Below, in pieces: positions 53,545 to 64,000 of a stretch of 64,000 nucleotides of DNA. The DNA is from Gemmatimonadota bacterium (GTDB taxonomy: Bacteria > Latescibacterota > UBA2968): NCBI GenBank assembly GCA_026705765.1, contig JAPPAB010000091.1:1-64000 (forward strand). The letters are read 5' to 3'. Made by a program: the position numbers and the translations under genes. Under the pieces are notes generated by a model, which had not been told where the DNA came from, did no database searches, and was given only the letters and a program-made list of their open reading frames with translations. The number at the start of each line of letters is the position of its first letter. Positions within the stretch are counted from its first letter, which is position 1.

Positions 53545-53573
53545 TTAAACCCTTCACACGCCCTCAGGGTTCC
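53545..53573 (-). promoter_or_regulatory. Candidate ECF-sigma autoregulatory promoter
   Basis: On the minus strand GGAACC (53573-53568), 17 bases, GTTTAA (53550-53545), close to the RpoE-type pattern GGAACTT-N16-TCTGA. Transcription would start about 60 bases before the sigma factor ATG at 53478. Confidence 0.5.
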
Positions 53574-53602
53574 CAAAAATACGCGCCGCCTATTTTTCCG
53601 CA

Positions 53603-53633
53603 TTGCGCCTTTATCAATCCCGTCTTATATTCA
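53603..53633 (+). promoter_or_regulatory. Candidate promoter of acs
   Basis: TTGCGC (53603-53608), 17 bases, TATATT (53626-53631) fits a housekeeping promoter, and read as TTG-N20-TATATTCA it also approaches the Bacteroidetes -33/-7 pattern. Transcription would start about 50 bases before the acs ATG. Confidence 0.45.
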
Positions 53634-53685
53634 ACATCCCCAAATCCGATAAATCCGACTCATGTTCAGAAAGCGAGGAACCCCG

Positions 53686-55680
53686 ATGGCAGCAAATCAG
53701 GTCGTCGAACAAAACGGACAATACATCCCACCGGAAAATCTCAGCACCAATGCACATGTCCCCAGCATAGATGCTTACGGGCAACAATACGAAAAATCAG
53801 TTGCCGATCCCGAAGCATTCTGGGCAGAAATTGCCAATTCATTCCACTGGTACAAAAAATGGGACACCGTGCGATCCTACAATTACAATATAGACAACGG
53901 GCCGATCTCTATCAAGTGGTTTGAAGGCGCCAAAACCAACATCACGTACAACTGCATTGACCGTCACCTCGCGTCCCGAGGAGATCAAATCGCCATCATC
54001 TGGGAAGGCAATGAGCCTGGTGAAGACGCCAAACTCACCTACAATGAACTGCACGAACAAGTCTGCAAATTCGCCAACGTACTCAAATCCCGAGGCGTAA
54101 AAAAAGGCGACTGCGTCTCCATCTACATGCCCATGATTCCCGAACTCGCCATCGCTATGCTGGCCTGTGCGCGCATCGGTGCTGTCCACTCAATCGTCTT
54201 TGGCGGCTTCTCCGCCGAAGCACTGGCAGACCGCATCGTCGATTCCGCCTGTCAGATCGTACTCACCACAGATGGCATGTTCCGGGGCGACCGCCCCATG
54301 GAACGCAAGCAACCCGCCGACGAAGCCATCGCATTGGCCAACTCGCGCATGGGGAACACCAGCGTTCACACCTGCATCGTCGTACAGCGCGTGGGCGAAG
54401 ACAGCGGCATCGCATGTCCCATGCGTGAAGGACGCGACTTATGGTGGCACGAAGCCATGTCAGAAGCCAGCGCCGACTGCCCATGCGAAGAAATGGACGC
54501 CGAAGACCCCCTCTTCATCCTCTACACATCTGGCTCCACCGGCAAACCCAAAGGCGTACAGCACAATGTAGGTGGGTACATGGTGTACACGGGCTACACG
54601 CACAAAAACGTCTTTGACTATCAGGACGACGACATCTACTTTTGCGCCGCCGACATCGGCTGGATCACAGGCCACTCCTACATCATCTATGGACCCCTGT
54701 CAAATGCCGCCACCACCATCATGTTCGAAAGCACGCCCGTCTATCCCGACCCGGGCCGTTACTGGCAGGTCATCGACAAATACAAAGTCAACCAATTCTA
54801 CACCGCGCCCACAGCCATACGCGCCCTCACCCGAGAAGGCGACGAATGGCCCGCCAAATACGACCTATCATCTCTCAAAATACTCGGCACAGTGGGCGAA
54901 CCCATCAACCCCGAAGCCTGGCAATGGTATCACCGCAATGTCGGGCGCGAGCGGTGTCCCATCGTAGATACCTGGTGGCAAACCGAAACCGGAGGCATCC
55001 TCATCAGTCCCCTGCCCGGCGCAACCCCCACCAAACCCGGATCCGCGACCTTTCCCCTATACGGCATCAAACCCGTGGTCCTCGAACCCGAATCGGGCAA
55101 AATCGTCGAAGGCAATGGCGTCGATGGCGTACTCGCCATCTCAGAACCCTGGCCGGGACAAATGCGCACCGTCTATGGCGATCACAAACGCTTTGAAGAA
55201 ACCTACTTTCAGCAATACAAAGGCTTCTACTTCACCGGTGACGGTTGCCGCCGCGACGAAGACGGCTACTACTGGATCACCGGCCGCGTAGATGACGTCA
55301 TCAACATCTCGGGCCACCGCATGGGCACTGCCGAAGTCGAAAGCGCCCTGGTCTCACACGGAAAAGTGGCCGAAGCCGCAGTAGTCGGCTTCCCACACGA
55401 AATCAAAGGACAGGGCATCTATGCCTACGTCACCCTCAACGTGGGCGAAGCCTATACCGATGACCTCAAAGCCGAACTCGTCCAACAAGTCCGCACCGAA
55501 ATCGGCCCCATCGCCACCCCAGACGTAATCCACTGGGCACCGGGCTTGCCCAAAACGCGCTCGGGCAAAATCATGCGCCGAATCCTGCGCAAAATCGCCG
55601 AAAACGACACCTCGGACCTCGGTGACACCTCCACCCTCGCCGACCCAACCGTCGTTGACGACCTCCTCGCCAATCGATAA
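53686..55680 (+). CDS. acs: Acetyl-CoA synthetase
   Basis: A 664-residue AMP-forming acetate-CoA ligase. The core motif [14 protein letters not shown] is near 285-298, [10 protein letters not shown] near 433-442, [18 protein letters not shown] near 530, and the C-terminal Lys region [10 protein letters not shown] carries the catalytic, acetylatable lysine. It activates acetate to acetyl-CoA. Start at 53686 is preferred for GAGGA six bases upstream; an in-frame ATG at 53662 is possible. A perfect terminator follows the stop. Confidence 0.97.
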   Translation: MAANQVVEQNGQYIPPENLSTNAHVPSIDAYGQQYEKSVADPEAFWAEIANSFHWYKKWDTVRSYNYNIDNGPISIKWFEGAKTNITYNCIDRHLASRGDQIAIIWEGNEPGEDAKLTYNELHEQVCKFANVLKSRGVKKGDCVSIYMPMIPELAIAMLACARIGAVHSIVFGGFSAEALADRIVDSACQIVLTTDGMFRGDRPMERKQPADEAIALANSRMGNTSVHTCIVVQRVGEDSGIACPMREGRDLWWHEAMSEASADCPCEEMDAEDPLFILYTSGSTGKPKGVQHNVGGYMVYTGYTHKNVFDYQDDDIYFCAADIGWITGHSYIIYGPLSNAATTIMFESTPVYPDPGRYWQVIDKYKVNQFYTAPTAIRALTREGDEWPAKYDLSSLKILGTVGEPINPEAWQWYHRNVGRERCPIVDTWWQTETGGILISPLPGATPTKPGSATFPLYGIKPVVLEPESGKIVEGNGVDGVLAISEPWPGQMRTVYGDHKRFEETYFQQYKGFYFTGDGCRRDEDGYYWITGRVDDVINISGHRMGTAEVESALVSHGKVAEAAVVGFPHEIKGQGIYAYVTLNVGEAYTDDLKAELVQQVRTEIGPIATPDVIHWAPGLPKTRSGKIMRRILRKIAENDTSDLGDTSTLADPTVVDDLLANR

Positions 55681-55715
55681 AAAAAAGCGGGCACATAATC
55701 GTGCCCGCTTTTTTA
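55681..55715. terminator. Bidirectional terminator between acs and the cupin gene
   Basis: Arms AAAAAAGCGGGCAC and GTGCCCGCTTTTTT pair over 14 bp with a 6-base loop, with T-runs on both strands. It serves convergent acs and cupin genes. Confidence 0.9.
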
Positions 55716-56015
55716 TCCCTTCAACTCAACAATAATATTCCGCCAAGGACCATCCCCCACATTGATAGCCTCGTGAACATCTTCGCCATCGACATCTCGC
55801 CATTGCACCTGCCCATCCGCCATATCGCGGGCCTCGCGTTTGACGCCATCTGACGAGACACCCTGGAGTGTTCCCCCGCCGATAACCACGTACAAATAGT
55901 CATTCTCGTGCCGATGCATACCCGTACTCTCGCCCGGGGCAAGCGCGAGATCCCAAACGCGCACGCGATCATTCTCAAAAAGCAATTTGGTCCCAATATC
56001 TTCAGATATACTCAT
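55713..56015 (-). CDS. Small cupin-domain protein
   Basis: A 100-residue single cupin. The first motif G-E-S-T-G-M-H-R-H-E-N-D-Y-L-Y-V-V-I-G-G-G near residues 28-48 has the metal-type His and Glu residues. The second motif is short (DVHEAINVGDGPWRNIIVELKG). Similar to small cupins around 2OG enzymes and auxin-like metabolism genes; function unknown. Shine-Dalgarno GGAG about 9 bases upstream. It ends within the terminator region of acs. Confidence 0.82.
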   Translation of the reverse strand: MSISEDIGTKLLFENDRVRVWDLALAPGESTGMHRHENDYLYVVIGGGTLQGVSSDGVKREARDMADGQVQWRDVDGEDVHEAINVGDGPWRNIIVELKG

Positions 56016-56038
56016 GGCTTCAATCTCCTGTAAATAAA

Positions 56039-59161
<3,123 letters not shown>

Positions 59162-59171
<10 letters not shown>

Positions 59172-59196
59172 CGCTCATCGCCCATCGCTCATCGCC
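59162..59196. repeat. Tandem heptamer repeat across the bioA start
   Basis: Five 7-base units (plus strand catcgtc, catcgct, catcgcc, catcgct, catcgcc). On the minus strand each carries GATG, giving ATG triplets in all frames around the stop of the membrane-protein gene and the start of bioA. A change in copy number would shift the frame. Confidence 0.7.
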
Positions 59197-60161
59197 GCGC
59201 CAACCTCCCGCGCAACGCGGGGACGACGCAACTTCCAGATCATGCCATCGTAAATAAAATGCATAAACGACGTGCCATACGTAAAAACGAGAAAAATCGG
59301 AAGATAAAGAAACTTGAGGCCGTATAACAAACCGCTGACCACAACAATAAAACCCGCAGTATAGGGAACAATACGCTTTCCCGCCCGCGTCAGCACAGGC
59401 GACGCAAACGCATCGAGCCTCGCCTTATTGTGAACCGTAAGCGCGACAAGGGCGATATATTCCGCGGCATGGCTAAAACTGGTCGCAATAAAAAGCGCGT
59501 CTGACGACAAAATGGGCACAACGCCGTACATGAACGCGACCGAAGCAAAAAAAAGCAGTTTGGGCCAGTTGATCTGCGCGCCCCGAAACTCGTAAAAAAG
59601 CCATGCAATAGTAACAGCAATAGCAGCGACATATATCCCTTGCGCACCCACCTCGGGAAGCGGCGTCCCGATAAGCGTATGCAAATAATGCATAACGCGG
59701 CCTTCGACATTGGCCTGAAACGCAAACAGATACCCAAACCCCGCAATACCCCAGAGATACGAAGTCCACGCATCGAGCTGTTTGTGCCCCCATTGTCCCT
59801 TGCCGGAATAAATCCGCAAAATACCGTACTTTTGACGGACAAAATGGAAATAATTGAAAAGATACCAGAACGCGAACATCTCCGGCTCTTCAACCCGAAA
59901 ATAATAGCACATCGCGACAAACCCCAGACACAGCACCGGGGTAATGAGATAGATCAGCCGACGACGTTCAAATTCAATGCGGTCGAGATAAACGAGGGGA
60001 AAAGTGAAATACCGGTGGGCAACAAATGACGTAACCGCAATGAGACGGAAGGTCTCACTGAGGTCAGGGAGCAGATAAGGAACGGCAAAAAAGACCAGCC
60101 ATCCGAGCGAAATACAGCACAAATCGACAGACGGGGAAATAATCCAGTGAGATTTTTTCAT
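59175..60161 (-). CDS. Polytopic His-rich membrane protein of unknown function
   Basis: A 328-residue protein with about nine membrane helices. Several His occur in or next to helices: FVAHRYFTF, NYFHFVRQKYG, SFSHAAEYIALVALTVH and FMHFIYDGMIWK. The pattern is like membrane di-iron or Brp/Blh-type carotene oxygenases, or fatty acid modification enzymes, but none is identified with certainty. It is upstream of bioA and bioD on the same strand, and its stop overlaps the heptamer repeat. No signal peptide beyond the first helix. Confidence 0.72.
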   Translation of the reverse strand: MKKSHWIISPSVDLCCISLGWLVFFAVPYLLPDLSETFRLIAVTSFVAHRYFTFPLVYLDRIEFERRRLIYLITPVLCLGFVAMCYYFRVEEPEMFAFWYLFNYFHFVRQKYGILRIYSGKGQWGHKQLDAWTSYLWGIAGFGYLFAFQANVEGRVMHYLHTLIGTPLPEVGAQGIYVAAIAVTIAWLFYEFRGAQINWPKLLFFASVAFMYGVVPILSSDALFIATSFSHAAEYIALVALTVHNKARLDAFASPVLTRAGKRIVPYTAGFIVVVSGLLYGLKFLYLPIFLVFTYGTSFMHFIYDGMIWKLRRPRVAREVGAAMSDGR

Positions 60162-60167
60162 CGCATA

Positions 60168-61142
60168 CTACGCGCGGGTCGCGCCCAGAGTTTCGAGAAC
60201 TTGCTTGGGAATTTTGCAAACAAAAGTATAAGCGGGATCAAACATATTGCCCATATCGTATTCAACGGCTTCGCCGAGCAACACATGTACGGTGCGCTCA
60301 TCCAGCCCAAAATCCGACACGAGCCAGCGGATCATTTCAGTAGTCGCGTGCTCCACGCACTGATCGAGCGGACGGGCATTGCCCACCGTGAAAATATGCG
60401 TATCGTTTTCACCCCGCGGCCACTCAATGGTCTTGCCCTTGTGCAGATGAACCGTAAAACGGACATCAAAAGAAATTTCAACACCCGTACCCACAATTTC
60501 ACCATCGCCCTGAAGCGCGTGCCCATCCCCAATGTGAAAAAGTGCGCCCTCGACAAAAACCGGCAAATAAACCCTCGTGCCCTCTTTGAAACGCTTGTAA
60601 TCCATATTCCCACCGTGCGTGGATGACGTCGCCGTCGAAATCGCCTGACCCCGCGGCGGCGCAACCCCAAAACACCCGGGATGCGGATTGAGCGGCAAAA
60701 TCAGATCTCTCAATGGACGAGTAGCGGGACTGCCATAACCGGGCGTGGTATGGTCGCGATTGTGAGAAACCTCTACCGGGCGTGCCGTGCGATTTTCAAA
60801 ATCGATCTCCCATAAAACCCGCGAAATATCATCCTCAAATTTGGGAACATAACCCGGATCGAGCACATTGGGCGCAACGCGCGCAGACGTATAGCCATGC
60901 GAGCGGTTGGGCATCAGGTGATCAAACACAACCGAAATCGAATCCCCCGGCTCTGCACCCTCAATATAAAAAGGACCCGTCTGGGGATTGCCACCCTCGG
61001 TCACTTGCTCACCCGTCATATCCCTGCCACCCGCACAAACCGTCGTCGTCGAAAGCGTATCGCCACTTGCAATGGTAAGAACCGGATCGTGGGATCCAAT
61101 AGTCGTGTGATAATGCGTGGGGCTAAAATTGTGATGTGCCAT
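60168..61142 (-). CDS. Acetamidase/formamidase family protein
   Basis: A 324-residue FmdA/AmdA-type amidase. The family order is visible: GDTLSTTTVCAGGRDMTG, TGPFYIEGAEPGDSISVVFD, NPHPGCFGVAPPRGQAISTATSSTHGGNMDYKRF in the middle, and IGDGHALQGDGEIVGTGVE. The reaction is hydrolysis of short amides to acid and ammonia, which would complement the urease locus. Start at 61142 has AGGAG six bases upstream. It follows the BNR-repeat gene by 16 bases. Confidence 0.92.
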   Translation of the reverse strand: MAHHNFSPTHYHTTIGSHDPVLTIASGDTLSTTTVCAGGRDMTGEQVTEGGNPQTGPFYIEGAEPGDSISVVFDHLMPNRSHGYTSARVAPNVLDPGYVPKFEDDISRVLWEIDFENRTARPVEVSHNRDHTTPGYGSPATRPLRDLILPLNPHPGCFGVAPPRGQAISTATSSTHGGNMDYKRFKEGTRVYLPVFVEGALFHIGDGHALQGDGEIVGTGVEISFDVRFTVHLHKGKTIEWPRGENDTHIFTVGNARPLDQCVEHATTEMIRWLVSDFGLDERTVHVLLGEAVEYDMGNMFDPAYTFVCKIPKQVLETLGATRA

Positions 61143-61158
61143 AAGTACTCCTATGTCT

Positions 61159-62070
61159 TCATGCAATCATCCGTATCTTCTCCTGCGCCGCCCATACACT
61201 CTCCCATGACTTACCTCGATCCGCGCTGGTATAAAGCGTCTTACCAACAGCCGCCCATGCACACCCATCCTTTGAAAACGCGATATGAAACGTATCAATA
61301 TTGTGCGGAACCGTACCAGGAAAACCCTCAGTCACATGCTCCCATGTATCACCCGCATCATCCGATCTATAAAGCTGCCCTGAAGCCTCTCCGTGTGGAC
61401 CCTTGCTCACAGTAGCCAGCACACAATCCGGATCATCGGGATGCACGGCAATAGCGCGACCATAATAATAGGGAAAACCCTCAGACCGGTGGGACCACGA
61501 CCTCCCGCGGTCATCGCTCACAAACACCGCACGCGCCGTATTTGCATACACGCGGTCATCGTCACGGGGCGAAGTAGCCACCTGGTGAACATCATCGTGC
61601 AAATCCGGCGTCACGGGTTCCCACGTCTCACCGCAATCTGCCGAACGCATAATACTACCCACGTGAATATCGGCATAAACCCAGCCATCCGTTGTCCTGG
61701 CAAAACTGCGCACATCGGGTGGACCACCCCAGGGCGTGTACCACTTCTCACGCACCGGCAACTGGTCAAAAGACTCAACCCGATGCGTCTTCCCATCGTC
61801 ATAACAATAAATACGAGATTCACCCGTACCGATAAGCAAACGCAAAGGCTCTTCGTCAACAATAATCAAACACTCGATATCCTCTTCAATACCCGTAGCA
61901 ACCGTCTGGGACCCCGTTTCGGTACACACAAACAAATCGCCACTCTTGAGCGCAACAACGCGATAAACCTCGCCTTTGGCAAGCGCGGCAACATCGCCCT
62001 CTACAATCTGCACAGGAGCGTCCTGCTCCTCAGAGCAAGCATGTACTGTTCGCGACGTAGCAATCAACAT
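61159..62070 (-). CDS. BNR/sialidase-like beta-propeller protein
   Basis: A 303-residue propeller. Four Asp-box (BNR) repeats are visible: SADCGETWEPV, SDDRGRSWSHR, SDDAGDTWEHV and SADRGKSWESV. The fold is shared by sialidases, VPS10-like and YCF48-like proteins; no catalytic residues of sialidase can be assigned, so it may be a binding protein. It has no evident signal peptide. Start has GGAGGTG six bases upstream. Confidence 0.82.
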   Translation of the reverse strand: MLIATSRTVHACSEEQDAPVQIVEGDVAALAKGEVYRVVALKSGDLFVCTETGSQTVATGIEEDIECLIIVDEEPLRLLIGTGESRIYCYDDGKTHRVESFDQLPVREKWYTPWGGPPDVRSFARTTDGWVYADIHVGSIMRSADCGETWEPVTPDLHDDVHQVATSPRDDDRVYANTARAVFVSDDRGRSWSHRSEGFPYYYGRAIAVHPDDPDCVLATVSKGPHGEASGQLYRSDDAGDTWEHVTEGFPGTVPHNIDTFHIAFSKDGCAWAAVGKTLYTSADRGKSWESVWAAQEKIRMIA

Positions 62071-62162
62071 AACGCACCTCCATGTTCTAAGTTTAAAAGC
62101 AATTTAACGGATCGCCTCACCCCTGTAAACCCCAAAATCCATAGCCTAACAATTCTAAAAAC

Positions 62163-62192
62163 TTGACAAACTCAGAAATGTCGGATTATTTG
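62163..62192 (+). promoter_or_regulatory. Candidate promoter of the PhyH gene
   Basis: TTG, 19 bases, ATTATTTG. This fits the Bacteroidetes -33/-7 pattern roughly; TTGACA is also a perfect -35 hexamer for a housekeeping sigma factor. Transcription would start about 28 bases before the ATG at 62226. The remaining divergent gap (62071-62162) shows nothing else. Confidence 0.4.
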
Positions 62193-62225
62193 TATTGTCT
62201 TCCATTCTACATAAAGGAGACCGAT

Positions 62226-63074
62226 ATGAAATATTGGAAACCCTCCGCTGAACAAAAACACCAATGGAAAGAAAAGGGATTCTTTATCGAGCGCAACGTC
62301 GTCCCAGAAAGCATCGCTTTTGACATGCGCGGCGTCATAAAAAACGAACTGCTCAAACCCGAGCCAAGTGGCAACCCCAATCCAGACCCCATGGACCCCA
62401 TGGGCGACACCCCCGAAGCGCGCGCCCTGAGATTTCGGAAACTCGGCAATTTCTGCGTCGAATCCCCCCTCATCTGGCACACATTTCACACCGGACGAGA
62501 AATGCTCGCCATGGCCCGATATTTTTTGGGCAACGACATCATCGTCAAATTCAACAGCGTATTTGTAAAACCCGCCAAAACGGGCAGCGCAACACCCTGG
62601 CACCAGGACAACGGCCTCTGGCGCGACGGAGAAACCGAACCCTTTAATGCGTGGATGGCGCTCGACCCGGCAACGCGTGAAAATGGGTGTATGCAATTTG
62701 TCCCGGGCAGTCACAAAGGTGAGATCATACAACACGTCATGTATGAAGACAGCATTCACGGCGAACTGCCTCGCGACCTCGTAAAAACGCGCATAGAACA
62801 ACGCGGCACAGAACACATCGAACTCAACCCGGGCGACGTGGTCTGCTGGCACAGCAGCCTGTGGCATTACAGCCCGCCAAACCCCAGTCCAAACAGCCGC
62901 ATAGCCATAGCGGGCGTGTGGACAAACCCCAAAATCAACGCCGGGCGCATGCGTCCGCTACACCGCTGGGGCATGAAAAACGGCGAAATATGCACCGCAT
63001 TTCCCCCCGAATTCGTCCAGAACGAAAACGGCAAACCCCACCACCCAGGGAACTTTCCCAAAGCCTCACAATAA
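62226..63074 (+). CDS. Phytanoyl-CoA dioxygenase (PhyH) family protein, canonical HxD
   Basis: A 282-residue PhyH-family dioxygenase. The iron triad is H126-Q-D128 (PWHQD) and H214 (SLWHYSPPNP), with R225 for 2-oxoglutarate. The signature CMQFVPGSHKG is at about 155-165. The start at 62226 has AAAGGAG upstream; an in-frame start at 62163 would include the promoter. Substrate unknown. It is followed by an amino acid permease gene 4 bases on. Confidence 0.92.
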   Translation: MKYWKPSAEQKHQWKEKGFFIERNVVPESIAFDMRGVIKNELLKPEPSGNPNPDPMDPMGDTPEARALRFRKLGNFCVESPLIWHTFHTGREMLAMARYFLGNDIIVKFNSVFVKPAKTGSATPWHQDNGLWRDGETEPFNAWMALDPATRENGCMQFVPGSHKGEIIQHVMYEDSIHGELPRDLVKTRIEQRGTEHIELNPGDVVCWHSSLWHYSPPNPSPNSRIAIAGVWTNPKINAGRMRPLHRWGMKNGEICTAFPPEFVQNENGKPHHPGNFPKASQ

Positions 63075-63078
63075 AACC

Positions 63079-64000
63079 ATGAACAAACAGGGAACCATAG
63101 AACGTTCCATAGGTCTGGCAGGTGCGACAGGCGTGGGCATCGGCGCCATCGTCGGAGGCGGCATACTGGCACTTGCGGGCGTGGCCTATGCGACCACAGG
63201 ACCGGCGACACTGCTCGTCTTCGCCGCCAATGGTGTGATAGCCGTACTGACCGCATTGAGCTTTGCCGAGATGTCAACCGCATTTCCCCAGTCCGGCGGC
63301 ACCTATACATTTGCCAAAAACGTATTATCCGTACGCGCGGCTTTCGCCTTTGGATGGGTGGGCTGGTTTGCATCCATCGTCGCCGGCGTACTCTACGCAA
63401 TGGGCTTTGCATCCTATGCTGCCATAGCACTACAAGAATGTGTGCGTCTGCTCTTTGGCGTCGCACCAGAATGGCTTCTTGGACAGGCGATGGTCGCAAC
63501 ACTGGCCATCTGCGCAACAGCCTATTATGCCTTCGGCCTCATTCGCACGAGCGGAGGCGGGGACAACTGGATCAACTTTGCAAAAATGGCCGTCTTCGCC
63601 GTACTCATCGGCGGCGGTCTATGGGCACTCACAGGCAAAAGTCTGACGACCATACACACCAGCCTGACCCCATTTCTCACCCATGGTACAGCGGGCTTTT
63701 TCAAAGCCATGGGATATACCTTTATCGCCCTCCAGGGTTTTGACCTCATCGCCGCCGTCGCCGGCGAAGTGCGTACCCCCGAACGCACATTGCCGCGCGC
63801 CATGCTCTTGTCTCTCGCAGCGGCTCTGGGCGTCTATCTGCCCCTGCTCTTTGTTATCGCGACTGTGGGTGTCCCACCTGGACAGACCATAGGTGGCCTG
63901 AGCGCCAACCATCCCGAAGTGGTAGTGGCTCTCGCGGCGCGACATTTCCTGGGAGCAACGGGTTTCTGGCTCGTGCTAATCGCCGCCATCTTGTCCATGC
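63079..64000 (+). CDS. APC-family amino acid permease, 3' end outside window
   Basis: An open frame from ATG at 63079 to the window end (307 codons). The N-terminus GLAGATGVGIGAIVGGGILALAGVAY is the conserved APC substrate-binding helix. At least eight hydrophobic segments follow, with FAEMSTAFPQSGGTYTF and GYTFIALQGFDLIAAVAGE, the latter typical of amino acid transporters. It probably imports amino acids or amines by proton symport. It starts 4 bases after the PhyH stop. The gene is incomplete. Confidence 0.88.
   Translation, partial: MNKQGTIERSIGLAGATGVGIGAIVGGGILALAGVAYATTGPATLLVFAANGVIAVLTALSFAEMSTAFPQSGGTYTFAKNVLSVRAAFAFGWVGWFASIVAGVLYAMGFASYAAIALQECVRLLFGVAPEWLLGQAMVATLAICATAYYAFGLIRTSGGGDNWINFAKMAVFAVLIGGGLWALTGKSLTTIHTSLTPFLTHGTAGFFKAMGYTFIALQGFDLIAAVAGEVRTPERTLPRAMLLSLAAALGVYLPLLFVIATVGVPPGQTIGGLSANHPEVVVALAARHFLGATGFWLVLIAAILSM

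Noticed and set aside
53547-53571. Inverted repeat AACCCT/AGGGTT in the sigma-acs gap
   Set aside because: The arms largely coincide with the -35 and -10 elements of the proposed ECF promoter, and no T-run follows, so no terminator is called.

Overview
The window reads as a chromosomal segment of an uncultured Gram-negative bacterium. Gram-negative features are two LolC/LolE-type permeases, an outer-membrane beta-barrel protein with a C-terminal Phe, an ECF sigma/anti-sigma/HtrA-like envelope-stress set, and Sec signal peptides. The mix of genes resembles Latescibacterota, Poribacteria and related FCB-group genomes: four enolase-superfamily sugar-acid enzymes, two malate/lactate-dehydrogenase-type (Ldh) oxidoreductases, four Fe(II)/2-oxoglutarate dioxygenases, a DUF6785-like membrane protein, and a secreted enzyme ending in a dockerin. 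This placement is an inference from gene content; no rRNA, tRNA or marker gene is present. Long antisense shadow ORFs are frequent. || Layout: 1-6.1 kb (+) carries LolCE-like permeases (the first cut by the window edge), an HsdR-N-like protein, a secreted beta-helix protein, a SagB/ThcOx-type oxidoreductase and an enolase-superfamily enzyme. 6.1-11.7 kb (-) has a YefM/YoeB toxin-antitoxin pair, a sugar-acid cluster (enolase-superfamily dehydratase, DUF6785-like membrane protein, UxuA-like dehydratase) and a DUF4258/DUF2283 pair. 11.9-15.6 kb (-) is a four-gene catabolic cluster: enolase superfamily, PhyH, 2OG-Fe(II) oxygenase, Ldh. 15.8-27.1 kb (-) is one continuous urea uptake and urease locus: urtA, an outer-membrane barrel gene, urtBCDE, fused ureAB, ureC, ureF, ureG, ureD, with no ureE. 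27.4-30.8 kb (-) holds an AT-rich orphan gene and a large secreted PAP2/vanadium-haloperoxidase-like protein with FN3, cohesin-like and dockerin modules. That gene is preceded by a consensus-perfect sigma-54 promoter with upstream palindromes. || 31.2-37.1 kb (+) carries a CoA-binding protein, a PL10-type pectate lyase, an aldo/keto reductase, Ldh, an unusual PhyH protein with HGG in place of HxD, and two SDR-type epimerases. 37.1-45.5 kb (+) is an accessory, defence-like island: an AAA ATPase, an AT-rich orphan, and then a compact four-gene unit (N6-adenine DNA methyltransferase, a double-GHKL ATPase with a histidine-kinase-like H-box, a receiver-like protein, an unknown protein) closed by a strong terminator. 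This four-gene unit is the best candidate for an undescribed system. || 45.7-51.0 kb (+) has a TolB-like propeller protein, an S9 peptidase starting with TTG, an alpha/alpha-toroid protein and an enolase-superfamily enzyme. 51.1-53.5 kb (-) is the sigma, anti-sigma and HtrA-like set, in which the protease triad is lost. 53.7-55.7 kb (+) is acetyl-CoA synthetase. 55.7-62.1 kb (-) has a cupin, a THUMP-type RNA methyltransferase, bioD, bioA, a polytopic His-rich membrane protein, an acetamidase/formamidase and a BNR-repeat propeller. 62.2 kb to the end (+) has another PhyH protein and an APC permease cut by the window edge. No CRISPR array, tRNA, rRNA or transposase gene was found.
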